Below are positions 1-12,750 of a stretch of DNA of 64,000 bases, one piece after another; position 1 is the first letter of the stretch, and each line of letters starts with the position of its first letter. A program made the translations under genes and the position numbers. Location of the stretch: contig SZWC01001518.1 of assembly GCA_023375785.1 (NCBI GenBank), positions 116,345-180,344 on the forward strand, written 5' to 3'. Below the pieces are notes generated by a model. That model made no database searches and was not told where the DNA came from. It worked only from the letters and a program-made list of their open reading frames with translations. This DNA is from Penium margaritaceum. Taxonomy: Eukaryota; Streptophyta; Zygnematophyceae; Desmidiales; Peniaceae.

Positions 1-467
1 CCGCTTCCGCGCCTGTTGCTGCTGCTACGACAGACATCATCAGCCCGCAAGGAATTGCACCGAAAAGGCACGCATGAGAAGTTGCTCTGGTAATTCCAGA
101 ATTTAGACCCCGAGCACCCTGCGAACGCGTTGATGTCGTCAATAGAGCTGGCATCACTCTCGGTCACGCTGCAATCATCATTGTCACCATCGCCGTTGTG
201 CTCGTGTCCATACTCGCTGTCCACATCCTGAGCATCTTGCAGCTGCCACCGCTGCTCAGAAGCAGCACCCTTTCCTGAAACATGGCTGACCAAGTCCGAC
301 CCCAGGACAGCTCCAGTTCGTGCACATCTTTCTCCTTTGCTCTCGACAGGGGAGGCCGTGGGACGAGGGCTGTTGCTGAAGGCATGAACAGGCGGCGGGG
401 AGAAGATGCCGCTGTGATCAATCCTTCCGCCCTCACAACCGGTGGTGCTAGGAGTGTTCCTGGTGCC

Positions 468-632
468 GTTGGTGGTAGTGGTGGTGGTGGAGGTGGTGGT
501 TGTGGTGATACTGCTGCTGCTGCTATTACTGCTGCCGCTGCTGCTGCTGCTGCTGCCATTGCTGCTACTGTTGCTAGCGCTGATGCTGTCGCTGCTGCTG
601 CTTCTGGTGCTGCTTTTGCTGCTGCTGTCCAT
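468..632. repeat. GGT/GCT trinucleotide tract
   Basis: Impure GGT units pass into GCT/GTT units for about 165 bases. Because the period is three, all frames stay open and give poly-Ala, poly-Leu/Val or poly-Ser/Gln strings on the two strands. I read it as a microsatellite rather than a gene: no domain, splice pattern or non-repetitive coding sequence flanks it. Confidence 0.85.
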
Positions 633-999
633 GCTCCAGCGATTGTTCACCACAACCACCGTCGCACTGACAACCGTGGTTGGAGGAAGAGAGGGTCTTC
701 AGGGTGCCACAAACGAGAAGCTCCTTACGGAGGAGAAGTGCAGCAGCTGCAGCAGCGGCGCTGGTAGCTCTGGCGACGTCAACAGTAGGACCCGTGATCA
801 TCTGGCCGGTGACCTGCGGCTTTTACTGAGGCCTGCGTCATTTACTCAGGCCTGCGAGGCTGATGGACGCGTCGGCAGTGCAGATGATGGCCTGAGGAGT
901 CGTGGCGACATCGCTGGTGGTAGTCGTTAACTCGGAGTGCGACTCGAAATTCAAACCAGTTTGCGTGCGTGTACCTTTTTTGGGAAAAGAAACATGAAT

Positions 1000-3900
1000 G
1001 GTTTGTGAGATCATCGGATGGCAAGCAATACGGTTCAGAAAAGAAAGGGGTGAAAGGGAAACTTTTAATGTTCACCAACAGAAGTCCAATACTCCTGTTT
1101 AAAATTTCAAATCTGAAAATTTCATATTGATTCAAGAGAAATAGAAATTACCATCTACTTGTTTCATTTTGAAGCTAAGGCTTTCGAAAACACAAAGAGA
1201 ACATGGGAAAATAATACATGTGAGGAATTTCAACCTAACATCAAGGTAGAAAAACAACTCTTTGGGGGATTGAACAAAAATAAAACCGATTATTCATATA
1301 TTGAGAAAGAAAAAAAATTAAAATCCACAAGCAAGCTGGCCATCAAGCAGTCATGCCCACCACACCACCATTTCATGCATGAACGAGGAAAAAACAAATC
1401 TTCCATCACACCATTTAGATTTCTACATCAACCTCTTAGAACCATCTTCCATAATCATTCATGAAATTCCTGATATTTCGACCATCATTTTTCACGTACC
1501 ACTTTAGCTCCAAAACAGACTAATAATATCATCAAACGTAAATGAGCATACATCTTTGGATTCAAAACTTTGATTTTATTGATCCCAAATCCGAGAAACT
1601 TCTTTTCATTTCACACCAAAATATTGCACTCTCACTCATCTATAAATAAAATGATTTCTATGCATCAAAGTACAATAATTCCAACATTACCAACCACCGT
1701 GCGATCTTCATCTACCACGAACAACTCCACCTCTATGACTAATGCCATAACAAGTCAGACAATAAACCCACCTTACCTTCACAACTTTGCTGTGTGATGC
1801 ACCAACTTGTAACTTCACAATGACCAAAAAATATCATGATGTAATGATAAATCAAAAATAATGAAAAAAATGTAGGAACACTTTATCATAAAGGGCAAAT
1901 ATATCCGTGTCGACGACTTGACGTCTCGCCACTATACGAGGCGTCGAATGGAAAGCGCATCCTAAGCAAGTGTTGCGCAGAACATTTTCATTTTTGTTTA
2001 TGTGAATGTCAGGGATGATACATGTTTTGATCCGCTGGTAAGTTTGGCACATATCTTACTCCAACCTGAAAGTTATGTCCGAGCGTTCACGCTATAACTG
2101 ATGGCCTATTCGATTGCCCTAAAAAATGCAAAGAACCAGCCCTGCAAAAAAACCACTTTCCAGGAATCCAAAGATATAAACAACATTGATCCAAACAAAA
2201 CCTTCGCAAAACAACATTAGTCGCAGTCTAGAGAAGCGAGGAGATTACACTGTGATTGAACCACAAGGCATCAGCTCCGTCATATACACATCAAACAACA
2301 AGCGCACACATCGGCTCCGGTGGCTCAAAATCTTCCGATAAATTCTCTACAAAAATGATAAGCAATCCGAATTTTTTCAATGAAGAGTGACAACGTCGAC
2401 GAGTGGACTAAATGTTGCATCAAGTCTGCCGGTGAAACCTATCAGATATGTGTTTTCATTAAGTAACCTTGGTCACATAGGAGCCTCCACTTTTCCAGCG
2501 ATTAAGGTCAGAGGAAGGCACGGACTCGGAAGAAGACCCATCACTTTGCATAAGGAGTGGTCCATAATACAAAATATTTTATCAATTAACTCTATCTTAA
2601 AACCCAACAAAGTAGAAATAGCACATTAGTTTTATTTACCTACTATCTTCTCAAGAATTTTTATGAGATAGTTCATAGAAATACCTGAACTAATTCTTTT
2701 TTGACAAGGTTTCCTTTTAAAATTAAATCGCATGCCAAAGTGACAGTTCCCTTTCTTACATAGGAACACGAAATCATTCCTTCATAACTCCAACTTCGGT
2801 CATGAATGTGTCAAAGAAGAATGTAACAAATTACAATTTTGATATGAAACACAACCCTCATCAAGTTAATGCACAACTCTATGCAAAAAACATATTATAT
2901 GTACTCTGAACCATCCCCTCATGAGTGGAAATAAGAGCTCAAAACACATGGAATTAAGCTAAGGAAATCTAATTTCCCTTTTTCGAAAGGCTTTGCCTTC
3001 AATTAGGAATTAAAAAAAACCATTCATGTCAATTCTTGTATTGATCATACATGATAGTATTCAAACAATTTCATTAAAAAGAGGAAAATGCGAATCATTA
3101 AAATAGGTAGGTGAAAGAAAGAAGCAAGTTATTGGATTATCTGTGATTGTTATATTCAAATTCGAATACTTAATCAAATAAAAAACACCAAATGAAACCC
3201 AATTGCTTCCTAAAATAAATAAATCACTCTCTTTACCAAGTACTGTACACTTTTTTTCCCAAAACTGAACTAACTTCACCATCAACGGTTTCCTTGCAAA
3301 TTTTGGTATGAGATTGCATATATGATATAGCTTTATGAAGCAAAAATGATACATATTTCTTCTACAACTTATAAAAATTCATCATACTCATGAAGTAAAT
3401 GCAACATGTCATGTTTTAGTTTTAACAATAAATGGAACATATTTGAATGAAAATTAGACTTCACAAACTCAAATACAATCATATTCACTTGAACATTTAC
3501 CACTATTATAGTCACCTTCGTAATAGATGATGAGTCCCTACCTATATATTACGGCCCAAATGTAAATAAGTCCTTAAAACTGACAAGCAAGGACTTTTCT
3601 CATGACATTCATTGCCCACCGCAGAATGCATTCATGAATTAAACAATGTTTAGTCTAAAGCTTAATGTTCAACAAGTCCGACCGCTGTTGTTTCTTTTGC
3701 ACATGTCTCCGAAAAATTCAACCACCTTCTAGAATGGTAGATAGAAGTGCCCACAACCATATCAAAGCTTCCATATTATTAAATAAAGTTCTAATCAAAG
3801 AAAAACTTTCATAAGGATCCACCTTCTTATTCTCAAAGCCCCCCAATTTCTCAGAGGAGCATCTAGAATCCAGCATGTATGGCACAACCTCGCACGTGTC

Positions 3901-6160
3901 ACTCACCTCAAACCTTGAAGACCCGACCTTTACCGTATTCTCATGCTTAGCATTAAATGTATGTGCTCCACACACTCAAGATATTTTTTCAAAGTACCAA
4001 ACTACATAATGTAAATTTTCCATCAGTCTCAAATATCCGAATTCCCTATAGCCTTGTGCACATCCTTGTGAAAAACCTATGTTAGGCTCTGCATAACACT
4101 TGGTATCAAATTGTATGAGCTCATGTAAAGCAATGTACATTCTAACTGCCTCAAGAAAACCTTGCACAATTCCATAGCGCATCTCCACCATTCAAATTAT
4201 TACATACTTCACGATGATAATATTGAGAAGAACAAGCCCACCTGCCAACGAGTATTCATCTTGGATGGGTACTCATGCGGTTGCAAATACATACCACACT
4301 AAATCCGATGCTCTCAATGCAAACTATGCAGGAGCGACAAATTTTGTGACAAATGGTGCACCACTGACAAACGAGATGGCCAATTCGAAGGTGGACTGCT
4401 CAGGCTAGGTGCGCACGTCACCTCTACCGTAGTAGGTTGGGTTGAAACCTGACACAATGGGCAGCACCATCTGACAAGCTTGAAAGAACAAATACTTTTA
4501 TCAACAAGTGTTGGGACTCAAGAGCCTGAACACCCATGTATGATAAAGGAGCTTCAATAGTCCCATGCATGTAAATTAGTTCTCATTTAGGAGAATATGC
4601 AACTCTTGAGTGAACCCCGTATTTCACTAGTGCTTCTTGAATCTTTAGACCACAAAAACTCAAAGAAAAAAATAATTTGAATGTGGTTTACAAGTATGGA
4701 GGTGTACTTCCTAGCTACTTACGTTAAAAAGGACACTAAGAAAATTGACCTCTCAAACTCACTTTTGCATAACACTACTTTGAGTCGGTGGTTAGATCCA
4801 ACGACCATCCAAAGTCAACTAAAGACAAGTGAATTGAGATTAACAATTCACACAACCGCTCTCACATCATCTACCACATACATACTACCTTTGAAGTACA
4901 TAAATCCAATGTGGCACAACTCTCCCATGCCATTTGACATGTAATACGAATTCTAATATGCTACACTCACTCGCTTTGAGAAGATGACAAGAAGTCTCAT
5001 GCAAGATACAGACTCCAACGTTGTGTCGGTAATCCAAATTGACAAAGTACATGTAGTGATTTTGTTAAATCTTCACCACTAATGACCTCATATTTAACAA
5101 ATTGTGCTTCTACTATAATGACTCGAATTGATACATTCAACACGTGGTTGGCATTTTTCTAATCTAAGACAACATTCTAAGAATGATGACAATAGTTGAA
5201 CACATCGTAAGTGTTCAATACATACCTGGGATGGAGAAATGCAATGGCAAGGAACCCTTAGATCACAATCCTCATCACTAAGAAGGGTTGCAACCATTAG
5301 CAGAAATCTGGTCTCTTATGGAAAGTCACGCATTCAAACATCATGATTAGCCTTTTTAGACTTGCAAGAACTAGATTCATATCTCAAGTCACTTGCCAAA
5401 AGCAAAAAAAAAAACCAAAAGGGCAGAAAGTCGCAAAATAAGAGTAAAGAGTAAGGGGAAAATAATAAGCAAGAGTACACAACAATAATCCTATCCAACA
5501 GGAAACTTTTGTCTTACCCATTGCCCATGTGCATCGCTCAACTCTTCATAGAAAAGGGTGTTTAAAATCGGCAAATTTTACGAGAGGTAACTGTATAACA
5601 AAGTGGTAATACTACTGTGAGGGCACTAGATCGGTTATAAAATTTGCATTCTAAAACTTCAATTCCTTAATGAAAGCTCTTGGCATGGTATTGTTTGTGA
5701 TGACATTATTTAGCGTCTATTCGTGCAAAACGAACTATGCATTGATGAATGAAAAACTATCAATGGAAGACTACAAATCTATATTTTTAACAAACCACCC
5801 CAGCTACAAATTAAAGATCCATACAAGCTAATGTTCTACAGGAATTTTTAGATGAGCAACAAAAAATCAACAAATGGAAAATATTCTCTATCAGCACAGA
5901 CTATACTAATTCGTCAATGTCACCCTTAATAGCAAGAAAAAACATATGATTCTAGTTATGCGACCCATGACACAATACTAGTTAATGGAAGCAATAACGG
6001 TGGAAGTAACAACAGATGTTGTTGTAGCCAAAAATTCACTGATATCTTCAAAAGCATGGCCAAGCGATACATAAAGCACACAACACAAGCAAGGCTCATT
6101 CATGTGGAGGCACAGGTAGTAGAAGAAAATTCAACATCTGAAGTGATATCCACAACCTAA
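1000..6160. other. AT-rich stretch with nothing recognised
   Basis: Mostly AT-rich DNA with only short chance reading frames and no domain, RNA gene or clear repeat. The downstream end may hold the decayed gag and protease part of the Ty3 fossil that becomes recognisable at about 6,165, but I cannot support this from any motif. Confidence 0.5.
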
Positions 6161-8163
6161 ATTTATGTGAAGTTCATAGCACTACTAAAGGAGTTTACAT
6201 ATGTAATGAAGGAGCTCAAAGGGGTTTTTCCTAAAAAACTAACACAAGATTTGCCATTCTAAAGCAAAATCAACTCGCAAATTAACCTAAAGATGGCCAA
6301 CAGAATGAAGGAGAAGGAATCCTATAAAATGAAGAGCCAAAAACGGATAGAACTAAAGAAGAAAATGATTAGATAATAAATAAAGTTTTATCCAGCCATT
6401 CTATGTCACCATACACAAAATTTGACCTTTTGCTGAAAGAGAAAACAAGCAGTATGCGCATTAGCATAAACTTTGGAGCGTTGAATGACATCACCACAAA
6501 GAACCTTTTCTCCATCCAATGATCGATAAAAAAAATACCTACACAACGGCTCTCATCTGATCTTTGCATCTCATGAGGACATGAAAAAGAAATCAACCTT
6601 ACAGTTTGTTTCTGCACTTAAAGCTCATGCTCATGTCGTTTGGCCTCACTAACACCCCCACACACTTTATGGTAATAATGAACAACAATTTTTGCCGACA
6701 CCTTTTTGATTTGGTCATCCTGTATCATGACAACATGTACTTATACAACCACACATCGGTGGAGCATAACGGACATCTACAAAACGTTCATGACGTTTTT
6801 CAAACAGACTTGCTTGAAAAAAAAAACATAAAATCCAAGCTTTTTCACCATTTTATTTAGTCTTTAATACATATCATAAAGTGAAAATGGACCGCGATGA
6901 ACCAACAAAGGTGGAGGTGATGACTAATTGGCCAACACCCAAACATGATGCAAAAATGATTTTATAACACTCTAACAAATAACACCAATTTGTGAAGACA
7001 ACTTGTGATTAATAGCGCCACTCTATGATCACACCGAGAAAACCACAAAGTTGAATGGGGAGGGGTAGCAAAGGAGAATTATTTAACTATTTCACGAATG
7101 ATTTCACCTTGGCGCCAGCCTAACCATTAAGTTATCTAACCTTTGACTACATCAAGGCCAACGACATGATTGATTCTGCCATCACAGTTGTTCTCATCCA
7201 AATCCGCGAAGTTGGAAAACAAATGATTGCGTACATGTTGCAAAACGTGCACGAGACAATCTCAAATACACCATGCAGCAAAAGGAGATGCTTATACGCA
7301 TGCACGCATTCAAGAAACGGCCATGTTACTAGGAATGAAAACCATGCAGTATCTACACACAACATCATGCCTTAAAATATCAGTAGAACCAACCAAATAT
7401 CAACCGTCAACAAACTCCGATGTTGACCTCCCTTCAGTCCAAGTTTGGGTATCACATCGAGTATTGGTTGGGCAAATCAAATGCAGTAAATGCCCTCATT
7501 TGGAAACAAAATTACATGCTTTAGATAATAATGGTCCTCATGGAAAAAGAATTTTACAATGCAAGATGATATGTTTATTGTTACGAGGAATCCAACGAGT
7601 TCAAAATAACCATTTTTTCGTTCGAAGACCATTATACGACACAACAATTCAATTGCCAAAATGTCGTTCCTCCAAATGAAGAATTGTAGAGGATGCTATT
7701 AGAAGAATTCCATAATACGTATCCAAATGGAATATTCATTAAATATAACACACTCAAGAAGCTTGCGAAATACTAATGATGAGACAACATATAAACTCAT
7801 ATGGCAACCTTCCTAGAATCATGCGACACGTGTCAAAGACAAAAATCTTAACGCATTCACCCTAGTCTACTTCAATCCTTGCTAGTTCTCACAAAACTCT
7901 ATGTTAACATCACAATAGAAATTGTGTCTAGACTGCTAACAACTCCCAAGGGGCATGATGCCATCCTTGTCATGATGGGGTGATTTTCAACAATTTCACA
8001 CTTCATTCCAATAATGACCAGCATCGGTGTAGAAGGAACACCGTGGTTGTTTTTTAGTCAGATAGTATTGATGCATGCATACCCACATATCATAATAAAA
8101 GACAAAGACAAGTACTCCATCAGCCATTCTTCGTATATAAAAATTGACATGTTACCTAGGTCA

Positions 8164-9296
8164 TGTTGAGGGGTGCAATTACTGTGCTGGTGTTAAGCTC
8201 TGATATGATGAAGACAGCACTGCATTCGGAGCACTCTTCGAAAAGTTACGGATTTTACGGTGAATTTTTGGGTCCACATCTATTAGGAATTCTCTCCCGT
8301 ATAGGCGAGATAAATTCTGACAACCAGCCCTGGAGCAGCCTATAAGGCCTCGTATGTAATATAGTGTGTTAGCATGCGCAAGAGGGTTGCGCATGCCTCT
8401 AATTAGCTCTGGGAGGGAGGTGAGCTACCTCCTACGCGGAATTGCACAGCTACCCTAGTCAGAAAATCCTCTAAGCTGACTGGACAGGAATCATGCACCC
8501 TGAGCATGAGGCCTACACTACATCATCAGCCACATGCATGAAGCATGGTCTTATCACACCTTTGACCTGCATGGGCCAATCTGGTACAAGCTTCAGGAGG
8601 CTCCTGATTAATGGATCTGATGCAGTAGCATGGGACGATCAACGATCATCAGAAAAAATCCTGTGGAGCAAGCAACCTCCTGGGGAAGCTGCACCTGAAC
8701 ACCTGATGAAGCTTCCTCAACGAGGAAGCTTCTCCATGAACCCAGAGGGATGCTAACAAAAACTCTGACCTACAGGAAGCTTCGCCTGGAAGGAAGTTTC
8801 CCCAAGAGGTAGTAGACCTGAACCACGTGAAGGAAGCTTCTCCTTCAGGTAGGAAACTTGCTAGGTGCACAGGTATAAAATGGGAAGCTCCTCTCAGTTG
8901 AGATCTATCTCAGCATCTCAGTATTCTGCAAGAACTCAGCTCTGCTCAAGCCTCTGACTTTGGAGCCCTGACCAAGACTCTGATGGAGATCCCTCCAAGG
9001 CCCCTATAAGCCTGGCAAGGCCTGCCAGCCTGGGTGGAGGCTACCCTGGAGGCCTATCAACCTGGAGACTACACCAAGACTCTTTCCATGACGGCCTACA
9101 AGGCCTAGCAAGGCGTTGCCCCTCTGTGGGCCAGGAGCTGTGCTAGCCTAGTGTGCTTAGTTTTCCATATACCATACTTGTACTTTGGATCAATCAAGAT
9201 TTCTATCCAAATTTCCAGACCCTTGCTCTGCTATTGTACAAGCTACATTGCTGATCACCCAAAGATCCTACCAGTAAGGGTCCTAGCCCTTGTTGT
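8164..9296 (+). mobile_element. Probable solo LTR inside the Ty3 fossil
   Basis: About 1.13 kb separate two adjoining parts of an integrase reading, so the segment is an insert. It starts TGTTGAGG and has a TATAAAA box at 8,874, a CT-rich leader after it, and no coding sequence, which is the make-up of an LTR (U3-R-U5). The presumed U3 carries several GGAAGCTTC-like palindromes between about 8,690 and 8,850. The right edge is uncertain and I found no clean target duplication, so the call rests on the interruption and the promoter layout. It is younger than its host. Confidence 0.6.
8874..8880 (+). promoter_or_regulatory. TATA box of the presumed solo LTR
   Basis: TATAAAA lies about 710 bases into the insert, a normal place for the U3/R boundary of an LTR. 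It is followed by a CT-rich transcript-like leader. Fossil promoter only. Confidence 0.5.
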
Positions 9297-10130
9297 ATGT
9301 CTCACAAAATGGAACATGTCGAATCCATCTATCATCAGCATTCCATCTGCATACCAATGTGGAAATCAAGAAAACCATTGAGACATATCAAAAACTTCTT
9401 CAAACATCATGCATAGCACAGAACACTGATTGGGTAGCAAAGCAACGGACCACCATAGTCGTACGCAAATCCCTCAGTTCCACCATGATTGGTAAAATAC
9501 CTTTTGCGATGGTGTATGGAAAACTTCCCATCACATCAACAATAATAAAAAGGCATATTAATTTCCCCAAAATTGACCTTCACTGTTGGGAATTCATTAG
9601 CACCTGAGATGCAAAGGGGTAGACCCTCCTGAATACATAAGTAGTTTTCAAGCAAGTAGATGACCGACATCACTATAATGACGCCTTCGGCGTAAAAGGA
9701 CACGTCCTCCTCAACTTTGAAACTTTTGGGAATAGGATTTCAAAAAACTCAAAGCTTGATTGTTTAAACTATTTGAGATCAATCAAACTTAAGAACTGTT
9801 AGAACCAAGTATGAACATCTAAGCACACACATCATACCTCCCCTTCATGTACAAGTGGACGTGGTTACGGAATAACTAATTGAACATGATCTCTAAAATC
9901 GACGCCTTGTAAAAACGACCAAGTATCTGGTCAAGGGCCATGGCCACGACGTTCTGCACAATAGATGTGAGCCCTACAACCTTTGAGATGATGACTTTAT
10001 TGACGGCTACTTACGCCATCATCATCCTACGTCTTCCACAAGGTCGAGATGTCTGAGTAGAGTATCCGTGGGTTTGTGGAAAGTTTTTAATTCATCGATC
10101 AAAACTTTTGTATGACAAAATTTTAATTCA

Positions 10131-12223
10131 TGTTTATTTTATTTAATTTCATACCTAATGTACTAATACTAGTACAAGTTCTTGTAAATTGAAGTAAAAA
10201 GTGGAAACATAATGTTAGTCGTGTTACATGTAATTGAGGAAATATTTCCTTTTTACAGCCAATTTTATATAAATTCGTTTGGAATTTTCATTTAAACTTT
10301 GATTCATACTAAGGGTCGTATTCTTCGCTTGATATCTAGTTTTGAAATCCATGTCCACGAATTTCATCTTATAGTACGATTTTTGTTTTGCATTCAAAAT
10401 ATTTTTTATTTCGTGTACATGAAATTAGAATATGCTGTGAGCTTCATACTCTCTGTTTTTCAAACTCTGAAAGGTGCCAACGGCGAATTGATCGAATGCT
10501 GACTACTTCATCCACAGCTGGTGTAACGCTAAAAATATGCACACCTAGAAACGTTTTATTTATGACGGCCCAGTTGCTAAATATTTCCGATACATATCGG
10601 CCTAGTAGTCCAAATAGGTCATTTCCTCATCGTTGTTCCGGGGCCCCGATCTTCCAAATTCGCGTTTGTCTCATCTGGTCATCTGATTGCCTGATGGTTT
10701 GATTTTGGATTTTTTGTTTTTATCTAATCACTCTCTTCAACCGGATGCCCGCCGATAACCTTCATCGGTCACAACGTCTTTAAACAATTTCATCAATGAT
10801 TTTGAACTAGTTTTGCGTCAAGAATCTGACTGTGTTCGCCGCAACGCGGCAGCCAACTACGCATCCGTAGTAGAATCAAAGGGACCTATCTTGTATAGTT
10901 TGCAATATCAATTCATGTTTTTAATTGATGGAACGCTTGGACCCTCTGTGCCTAGAGTTTGGCTCGCTGGGGCTAAAACACTTGAGAATCGCCTTCACAC
11001 ATCCGCACAAAGCATAGGCGATCAGTTTGTATGAGAAAATATAGACCTCAGGACCAACCGGCAGAATTTCGGATACAAAGAATAGGGCAGAGGGTATCGT
11101 CACTTGCTTAACATACTTTTGTTGGTGAAATGCCAAACACAAGGGAGTCGGGTTTGATGGAGCCAGACGTGAAGCAGCAATTCCAAGGCAGAGGGACAAT
11201 GGCCAACTTTAAAGGTCAAAATCCAAAGTGCTCAATCCAAATCCTAGTTGTGCAGTGTATTTGGTGGCTCCGAAAGTAACGCTTTCCGATTGATGAAAAA
11301 CCTAACAGGTCCGAGGCAATCATCTGACCAGCCTCCAGTACATTCGGCGACGTAGGGCACAAATCTCGAGAGCCTGTTCCGCCTTGTGTTTTCGGTGTTA
11401 CATAGAAACCCTATACAATCGGTTCGGTATTTCTCAAGAGTCTGCCCTGACGTCATACGTTCCGGTGCACAAGGACTTCCGCGACGACGATTCTGTCTGC
11501 GGTCTGCGTTTCTGTCCATTGACAGCCCATCGTGAATTTTCCAGGCATTTTATTCTCCACTTCTGTCCTGTCCATAAGACAGGCTCCCTTTAAGCGCGAT
11601 AATTTTTGGTGGAAGCGACTCCCAGCCTTAGAAAAACGTTTGAATCGAGTAGCAACCAGAGTTTATACAAAACAGATACCGGACATCGCAACCAAGCTCG
11701 TTGCTCAGCCGACGACTTCACCTCGGACGGGAGGGGAAGTTGGAGCAACATTCATTTCCAAAATAGATAACATTCTTTAACCCAGCTTGTGTATTACTAC
11801 GTAACCCCAATGCTCTCATGCGTCCAGCTGATGCCACTACTTTAGATATGTAAGGGCCTGCAATCAAGAATGCAGGGAAAAGCGTTAAACAGCCTAATTA
11901 TTCCAAAATTTCCATCTACAAGAGACAACACAAATATCCTAACATCCCTTGGAGTTTGAGATATGTGATTGCAAACTCCTTAAGAAAACAATTGTCATTG
12001 CAGTCAAGCCACAGTTCAAAGAACTGCGCTCACGGCTAATCCACCAGTCAGAGATTTAGATATGTTCGACGCAATACATCGTGAACGTAATGGAAACCTC
12101 TCATAAGAGACATAAGCCACTAATGAATTCTCTATTCAAGTTTGCCTTTGAGAGAAGAATGGTTAAAACATTTTGGTAACACAAACTGTACCCTCTAGAA
12201 GGACAATCACGGTTTTTTCTCTA
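10131..12223. other. No recognisable gene
   Basis: Mixed-composition DNA with only short chance frames. The stretch at about 11,240-11,650 is richer in GC and faintly resembles the untranslated leader next to the LTR at 29,978, but too weakly to call. Confidence 0.5.
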
Positions 12224-12396
12224 ACATGTACACAAAGGAATCGTCGAAAATAAAAGAATCGCATCTAGAGTTCACAAGAGGGGTTTTTCCATCCACGTCA
12301 AATAGGAGGCAACTCTCATGAGCAAACCGTGTGTTCATGAGAAATGTCTAATATCTCAAGTCTTTATAGGCCCATTTCTGTTTCATCCTCGCCCTC

Positions 12397-12537
12397 TGTA
12401 ACGGAACGGACGGAACCCTTGGCCAACTAGGCCAAAACCGCGGTGCTTGAGGGTCTCCGACCCTCAAGCCATCCCATCCGCCCGCCCACAGGCCAGGGAC
12501 CCCGTGCGAGCCACGTCGGACCCGGCCGCGCGCTACA
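12397..12537 (-). repeat. TRIM terminal repeat, left copy (3' LTR)
   Basis: A 141-base terminal repeat, about 97% identical to the right copy. It contains a strong hairpin (12,446-12,468, ten-base stem around a TCC loop). Confidence 0.95.
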
Positions 12538-12596
12538 CTCCCCCCCGATGGGAGTGAGCCGTCTCCGGCGTCCGCACGTCGGACTCGAACCCCGGC

Positions 12597-12608
12597 GCTC
12601 TGATACCA
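12597..12608 (-). promoter_or_regulatory. TRIM primer-binding site (initiator tRNA-Met type)
   Basis: The minus strand reads TGGTATCAGAGC, the classic plant initiator tRNA-Met complement, one base inside the LTR. The resemblance to the tRNA 3' part continues for roughly another 15 bases (12,581-12,596), so the match is longer than the usual 12. Confidence 0.9.
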
Positions 12609-12609
12609 A

Positions 12610-12750
12610 TGTAACAGAACGGACGGAACCCTTGGCCAACTAGGCCAAAACCGTGGTGCTTGAGGGTCTCCGACCCTCAAGCCATCCCATCCGCCCGCCC
12701 ACAGGCCAGGGACCCTGTGCGAGCCACGTTGGACCCGGCCGCGCGCTACA
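12610..12750 (-). repeat. TRIM terminal repeat, right copy (5' LTR)
   Basis: A 141-base terminal repeat matching 12,397-12,537, with the same hairpin at 12,659-12,681. It directly abuts the primer-binding site. Confidence 0.95.

Larger units (their letters stand above)
6165..10130 (+). mobile_element. Ty3/gypsy element fossil, interrupted by another LTR
   Basis: This is a badly decayed plus-strand Ty3/gypsy pol region. From about 6,165 to 6,860 the reading resembles the start and palm of a Ty3 reverse transcriptase, including a FGLTN-type block near 6,650 (family form: MPFGLTNAP). From about 7,500 to 8,160 it resembles the integrase zinc region and the start of the catalytic core. The core resumes at about 9,300 with the block that precedes DGQTERVNQ in intact relatives, and runs into a chromodomain-like tail near 10,100. 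The gap between the two integrase parts is an LTR-like insert. No LTRs of this element itself were found. It is broken in very many places and must be old. Confidence 0.75.
12397..12750 (-). mobile_element. Complete TRIM (terminal-repeat retrotransposon in miniature)
   Basis: Two direct repeats of 141 bases (12,397-12,537 and 12,610-12,750) differ at about four sites, all transitions, and enclose only 72 bases. Read on the minus strand, each repeat starts TGTAGCGC and ends GTTACA. The interior begins one base later with a primer site TGGTATCAGAGC (12,608 down to 12,597) matching plant initiator tRNA-Met, and ends in a G-rich polypurine tract. The element is flanked by identical 5-base duplications CCCTC (12,392-12,396 and 12,751-12,755). 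It has no coding capacity, as expected for a TRIM, and must have been mobilised by another element. It looks structurally whole and fairly young. Confidence 0.95.

Noticed and set aside
282-930. Poly-Ala and poly-Leu/Val proteins
   Set aside because: Product of the GCT/GGT tract, open in several frames at once.
12581-12608. Partial tRNA gene
   Set aside because: It resembles only the 3' part of tRNA-Met, lies exactly at the primer site of a TRIM, and has no D-arm or anticodon arm.
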